Shown here: positions 6,876 through 9,397 of the stretch, in pieces
Layout of the letters: the number at the start of each line of letters is the position of its first letter
Numbering within the stretch: the stretch's first letter is position 1
Translations under genes and position numbers: made by a program
Notes under the pieces: model-generated
Told to the model about the DNA's origin: nothing
The model's input: only the letters and a program-made list of their open reading frames with translations
The model's database searches: none
Origin: Planctomycetota bacterium
GTDB taxonomy: Bacteria; Planctomycetota; UBA1135; UBA2386
Direction of reading: 5' to 3'
Length of the DNA: 9,397 nucleotides
Assembly (NCBI GenBank): GCA_947455805.1
Contig: CANGSN010000088.1
Coordinates: forward strand, 1-9,397

Positions 6876-6910
6876 ATCAGGCGACCTGGATCAGGCAACA
6901 ATCAGGCAAC
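6876..6910. repeat. Three direct copies of ATCAGGC(A/G)AC
   Basis: The decamers lie at 6876-6885 (ATCAGGCGAC), 6890-6899 (ATCAGGCAAC) and 6901-6910 (ATCAGGCAAC), with start spacings of 14 and 11 bases. The last copy contains the rplT stop codon (6902-6904) and the other two lie just beyond it. This may come from local duplication of the rplT 3' end, since on the minus strand each copy carries a GCCTGA that mimics the final codons. Confidence 0.6.
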
Positions 6911-7258
6911 CGCCGCCTTGGCCTTGCTGCAGATCGCGCCGAACGTCGACGGATCGTGGATGGCGAGCTCGCTGAGTTCCTTGCGGTTCAGCTTGATGCC
7001 GGCCTTCTGCACGCCGTGGATGAACGCCGAGTAGCGCAGGCCGTGCGTCTTCAGCGCGGCGGTGAGGCGCGTGATCCACAGGCTGCGGAACATGCGCTTC
7101 TTCTGCTGGCGGCCGGCGAAAGCGAAGCGTTCGGCACGGAGAACCGTGACCGACGCCATCTTGAACAGGTTGCGGCGACCCTGGCGGTAGCCCTTGGCGC
7201 GCTTCAGGACGCGATTGCGACGCTGCCTGGTGGCAGGACCGTTGGTTGCGCGAGTCAT
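6902..7258 (-). CDS. rplT: 50S ribosomal protein L20
   Basis: This 118-residue basic protein binds 23S rRNA early in assembly of the large subunit. Family landmarks are VLKRAKGYRQGRRNLF (17-32), then KKRMFRSLWITRLTAAL, LRYSAFIHGVQKAGIKLNRK and the Ala/Lys-rich C-terminus ending AKAAVA. The length equals the usual ~118. The first twelve residues (MTRATNGPATRQ) differ from the common MARVKRG start but keep the basic character of the extended arm. The start at 7258 is supported by GGGAGG, which lies in the last codons of rpmI nine to fourteen bases upstream; the gap between the genes is only 6 nt. In several bacteria L20 represses its own operon at the translational level; whether it does so here cannot be told. 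Confidence 0.98.
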   Translation of the reverse strand: MTRATNGPATRQRRNRVLKRAKGYRQGRRNLFKMASVTVLRAERFAFAGRQQKKRMFRSLWITRLTAALKTHGLRYSAFIHGVQKAGIKLNRKELSELAIHDPSTFGAICSKAKAAVA

Positions 7259-7264
7259 TCTCGA

Positions 7265-7462
7265 TTACCTCCCACCCAGCAACTCGGCCATGTTGACGGC
7301 GATCTTGCCCTTGCAGATGCCCTTCTGACGGAGCTGGCGCTTCCGCTTCGAAGAGCGGCGCACCATCAGGTGCGACGTGAACGCGTGGCGGAACTTGACC
7401 TTGCCGGTCTTGGTCAGCTTCATGCGCTTGACCACCGCCTTCTTGGTCTTCTGCTTCGTCAT
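7265..7462 (-). CDS. rpmI: 50S ribosomal protein L35
   Basis: This 65-residue, very basic protein of the large ribosomal subunit matches the family along its length: MTKQKTKKAVVKRMKLTKTG, KVKFRHAFTSHLMVRRSSKR and KRQLRQKGICKGKIAVNMAE. The usual form starts MPKMKTHRGAAKRFK and carries HAYTSH and STKRKRKLR in the same places. It ends LLGGR, and its final codons GGT GGG AGG form the ribosome-binding site of rplT, so the two are almost surely cotranscribed. Its own ribosome site is weak (GAGG 15 nt or GAGAC next to the ATG). It is the first gene of the leftward operon in this window; infC, its usual partner, is absent from this side. Confidence 0.97.
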   Translation of the reverse strand: MTKQKTKKAVVKRMKLTKTGKVKFRHAFTSHLMVRRSSKRKRQLRQKGICKGKIAVNMAELLGGR

Positions 7463-7648
7463 GTCTCGATGGCCTCGGCGGCATGCGGGTCCGATTGGAC
7501 CCCGTTGCCGCAGAGCTCCGGGTCGTTGGAAGGGCGAGAACGCTAGCGAGGCACACGACCAGCAGCAAGGGCACGGCTGGGAAAAGTCTGGCGTTCGTCA
7601 TCGTACGCCCCGAAAACCCCGGCCCTTCCGGTCGTTGGCCACTGCTTC
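7463..7648. promoter_or_regulatory. Divergent intergenic region between rpmI and the membrane-protein gene
   Basis: This 186-bp spacer must hold promoters for both directions. A small hairpin, GGGTCC (7487-7492) with GGACCC (7497-7502) and a GATT loop, lies 24 bases upstream of the rpmI start in its leader. A CGCTAGCG palindrome (7541-7548) and a 9-nt direct repeat GGTCGTTGG (7521-7529, 7630-7638) are also present. A poor leftward candidate promoter has a TTGCTG -35 and a TAGCGT -10 separated by 17 nt around 7540-7570, matching consensus at only three positions each. I see no convincing rightward promoter and no Shine-Dalgarno sequence before 7649. Confidence 0.4.
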
Positions 7649-8458
7649 ATGGACGTCACGCTGACCTGCCTGCACCTCGCCGCCTACCTCGCGTTGGCGC
7701 TCGCCCTGCCGATCCCCCGCCTGCGCGGCGTCGCCACCCTGGTGCTGGCGCTGGCCGCCGTGGCCGGGATCGCCGCCGGGCTGATGGCCCCGGGTGAACG
7801 GACCCTGGAGACGGTGCACACCTACGCCGGCTACGCCGGCAACGACCTCGAGGTCAGCATGGTGCGCTTCCCGACCGGCACGGTCACCGCCCCCGGCTGG
7901 CAATGGCCGCTGCCGTTCGCGCTGTTCGCGGCCTTCTGGCTGACCGTGTTGCTGCGCAGCAAGGACCGGGCGCTCGGCCTGCCGTGGCTGTGGCCGCTGC
8001 TGTTCGGTTGGACCGCGACCGCCGCCTGGCTCGGCATGCAGATGCGGGCGGCCCCGGATCTGGTCGTGCAGCCGATCGGCCTCGACCGCTTCCTGTGGCC
8101 GGCCGGCCTCGCCGCCTCGCTGCTGGCGGCGCAGACGGCGAAGAAGGCGCTGCCGCTGTTCGTCATGGTCAGCGGCACGATCCTGCTGGCGCGGCTGCCG
8201 GCGGCGCTGTTCAGCAAGTTCGCCAGCGACGGCAAGCTCGGCACCTGCCTCGACGTCGGCAGCGTGCGCAACATCGTCAACCCGATGACGCAGATGCAGT
8301 TCGAGCCGATGCTGGTGCCGAACAGCAGCGAGCACCAGTTCTGGACGATCTGGCTCGAGCACGTGATCTTCTTCCCGGCGATCCACCTGATGAGCCTGTT
8401 CGGCATCGCCTTCAGCGCCTGGATGTTCCACCGCCACGGCGCCGAGGAACGGCGATGA
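7649..8458 (+). CDS. Polytopic membrane protein of unknown function, coupled to egtB-like gene
   Basis: I do not recognise this 269-residue integral membrane protein. Hydrophobic stretches suggest six to seven membrane segments, near residues 5-20, 27-46, 86-102, 111-130, 144-161, 167-187 and 233-260. A soluble loop of about 40 residues follows the second, with HTYAGYAGNDLEVSMVRFPT. A second conserved-looking loop precedes the last segment, with LDVGSVRNIVNPMTQM and FEPMLVPNSSEHQFW. The tail HRHGAEERR is charged and probably cytoplasmic. The ATG at 7649 places the first hydrophobic segment at the N-terminus, but no ribosome site is visible before it. The stop overlaps the next start (ATGA, 8455-8458), so it is translationally coupled to the EgtB-family gene and may serve the same pathway, for example in transport or as a membrane redox partner. 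That role is only contextual. Confidence 0.88.
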   Translation: MDVTLTCLHLAAYLALALALPIPRLRGVATLVLALAAVAGIAAGLMAPGERTLETVHTYAGYAGNDLEVSMVRFPTGTVTAPGWQWPLPFALFAAFWLTVLLRSKDRALGLPWLWPLLFGWTATAAWLGMQMRAAPDLVVQPIGLDRFLWPAGLAASLLAAQTAKKALPLFVMVSGTILLARLPAALFSKFASDGKLGTCLDVGSVRNIVNPMTQMQFEPMLVPNSSEHQFWTIWLEHVIFFPAIHLMSLFGIAFSAWMFHRHGAEERR

Positions 8459-9397
8459 CCGACACCGCGAGTGCGTCACGGCGCACCGCGATGCAGCAGC
8501 GTTTCGCCGCGGTGCGCGCGGCGAGCGAACGGCTGATGGCGTCGCTGCCGCCGGAGGACTTCCGCATCCAGTCGATGCCGGACGTGTCGCCGCCGTTCTG
8601 GAACCTCGGTCACACCAGCTGGTTCTTCGCCGCCAACGTGCTGCGACCGCTCGGCCTCGAACCTCTGGGCTTCGCCGGCTTCGACTACACGTTCAACAGC
8701 TACTACGAAGGCATCGGCCCGCGGCTGCCGCGCGCGCAGCGTGGCCGCATCGCCCAGCCGGCCACCGACGCCGTGCGCGCCTACCGCAGCGCCGTCGACG
8801 CGGCGATGCAGCAGTGGCTCGCGCAGTGTCCGGACGCGCAGCTGCCGGCACTCGACGAGGTGCTGACGATCGGCATCGAGCACGAGCAGCAGCACCAGGA
8901 ACTGTTCGTCACCGAGATCCTGCATATCCGCAGCTCGGCACCGCCGACCCTGCGCCAGGCCTATGCGCCGGCCGTCGCCAGCGCCCATCGACACGCCGAC
9001 GGCAAGCACCAGCCCGCACCGCTGCGGGCGGTGCCGTTCGCGGCGGCGACGACGTGGCTCGGCCACGACGAAGCGGGTTTCGCCTGGGACAACGAGCACC
9101 CCGCCCACCGCGTGCAGGTCGGCGACTTCGCGCTCGGCGACCGCCTGATCACCAACGCCGAGTGGCTCGCGTTCGTGCAGGACGACGGCTACCGGCGGCC
9201 GCTGCTGTGGCTGTCGAACGGCTGGACCGCCGTGCAGCAGCACGGCTGGCAGGCGCCGCTCTACTGGGAACGGCACGACGACCGCTGGCAGCGCTGGACG
9301 CTGCGCGGGCTCGTCGACGTGGCGCCGGCAGCACCGGTCTGCCACGTGTCGTTCTACGAAGCCGACGCGTTCGCGCGCTGGTACGGCGAGCAGTTCG
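8455..9397 (+). CDS. egtB: EgtB-family iron-dependent sulfoxide synthase, 3'-partial
   Basis: 314 residues are visible and the frame runs off the right edge; typical EgtB is about 420. The family joins cysteine or gamma-glutamylcysteine to trimethylhistidine with O2, making the sulfoxide precursor of ergothioneine. The N-terminal DinB-like domain (about 12-160) has SPPFWNLGHTSWFF (45-58), FNSYYEGIGPR (80-90) and IEHEQQHQEL (141-150), supplying the presumed three iron-ligand histidines 53, 143 and 147. The C-terminal formylglycine-generating-enzyme-like domain begins near 190, with WDNEHPAHRV (211-220), TNAEWLAFVQDDGY (233-246), LWLSNGW (251-257) and HVSFYEADAFARWYG (297-311). The ATG at 8455 overlaps the upstream stop and has GAGGAA five bases before it. 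OvoA (ovothiol) and SenA (selenoneine) share this fold; without the C-terminus and the downstream genes, EgtB proper is the likeliest but not certain. Confidence 0.92.
   Translation, partial: MTDTASASRRTAMQQRFAAVRAASERLMASLPPEDFRIQSMPDVSPPFWNLGHTSWFFAANVLRPLGLEPLGFAGFDYTFNSYYEGIGPRLPRAQRGRIAQPATDAVRAYRSAVDAAMQQWLAQCPDAQLPALDEVLTIGIEHEQQHQELFVTEILHIRSSAPPTLRQAYAPAVASAHRHADGKHQPAPLRAVPFAAATTWLGHDEAGFAWDNEHPAHRVQVGDFALGDRLITNAEWLAFVQDDGYRRPLLWLSNGWTAVQQHGWQAPLYWERHDDRWQRWTLRGLVDVAPAAPVCHVSFYEADAFARWYGEQF

Noticed and set aside
7500..7601. Signal-peptide-like minus-strand translation MTNARLFPAVPLLLVVCLAS
   Set aside because: The frame runs on through rpmI and rplT out of phase for over 200 codons. 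The hydrophobic start is probably chance in the divergent promoter region, though a decayed gene start cannot be excluded.
1..9397. tRNA or rRNA genes, CRISPR array, insertion sequence, prophage or defence genes
   Set aside because: None was seen. Coding density and conserved genes leave no room for them, and no regularly spaced repeats or transposase motifs were found.

Overview
The window is a very GC-rich (about 70% by eye) bacterial chromosomal segment with dense coding, strong G/C preference at third codon positions and short intergenic gaps. It is mostly housekeeping DNA. A PheS with a four-cysteine insert, EF-hand loops in a membrane enzyme and a high-GC secreted protein of unknown family would suit a high-GC Planctomycetota or Myxococcota-type genome. 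That placement is a guess from style, not a phylogenetic result.

Layout. Positions 1-1463 (+) hold the C-terminal part of a GT-C-type membrane glycosyltransferase-like protein, cut by the left edge, with two canonical EF-hand loops in its soluble tail. Positions 1546-3114 (+) encode an exported 522-residue protein that I do not recognise. It converges on pheT across a roughly 130-bp spacer (3115-3246) containing three perfect or near-perfect hairpins. Reading leftward from 7462 is a translation-machinery cluster: rpmI (L35), rplT (L20), pheS and pheT. rpmI-rplT and pheS-pheT are tightly coupled: a 6-nt gap with the rplT ribosome site inside rpmI, and an ATGA overlap between pheS and pheT. The 164-nt rplT-pheS gap is unusually rich in repeats and inverted repeats and may be a regulatory leader. 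infC, the usual first gene of this cluster, is not next to rpmI.

A 186-bp divergent spacer (7463-7648) separates rpmI from a rightward pair. The first is a 269-residue polytopic membrane protein of unknown function (7649-8458). It overlaps by ATGA an EgtB-family sulfoxide synthase gene (8455 to the right edge), which has the three expected iron-ligand histidines.

The pheS/pheT products form the alpha2beta2 phenylalanyl-tRNA synthetase, and L35 and L20 belong to the large ribosomal subunit. The egtB-like gene points to ergothioneine (or selenoneine/ovothiol-like) thiol-imidazole biosynthesis. Nothing amounts to a clearly new defence or mobile system. The best leads are the EF-hand insertion in the glycosyltransferase-like protein, the structured pheS leader, and the unknown membrane protein coupled to egtB.
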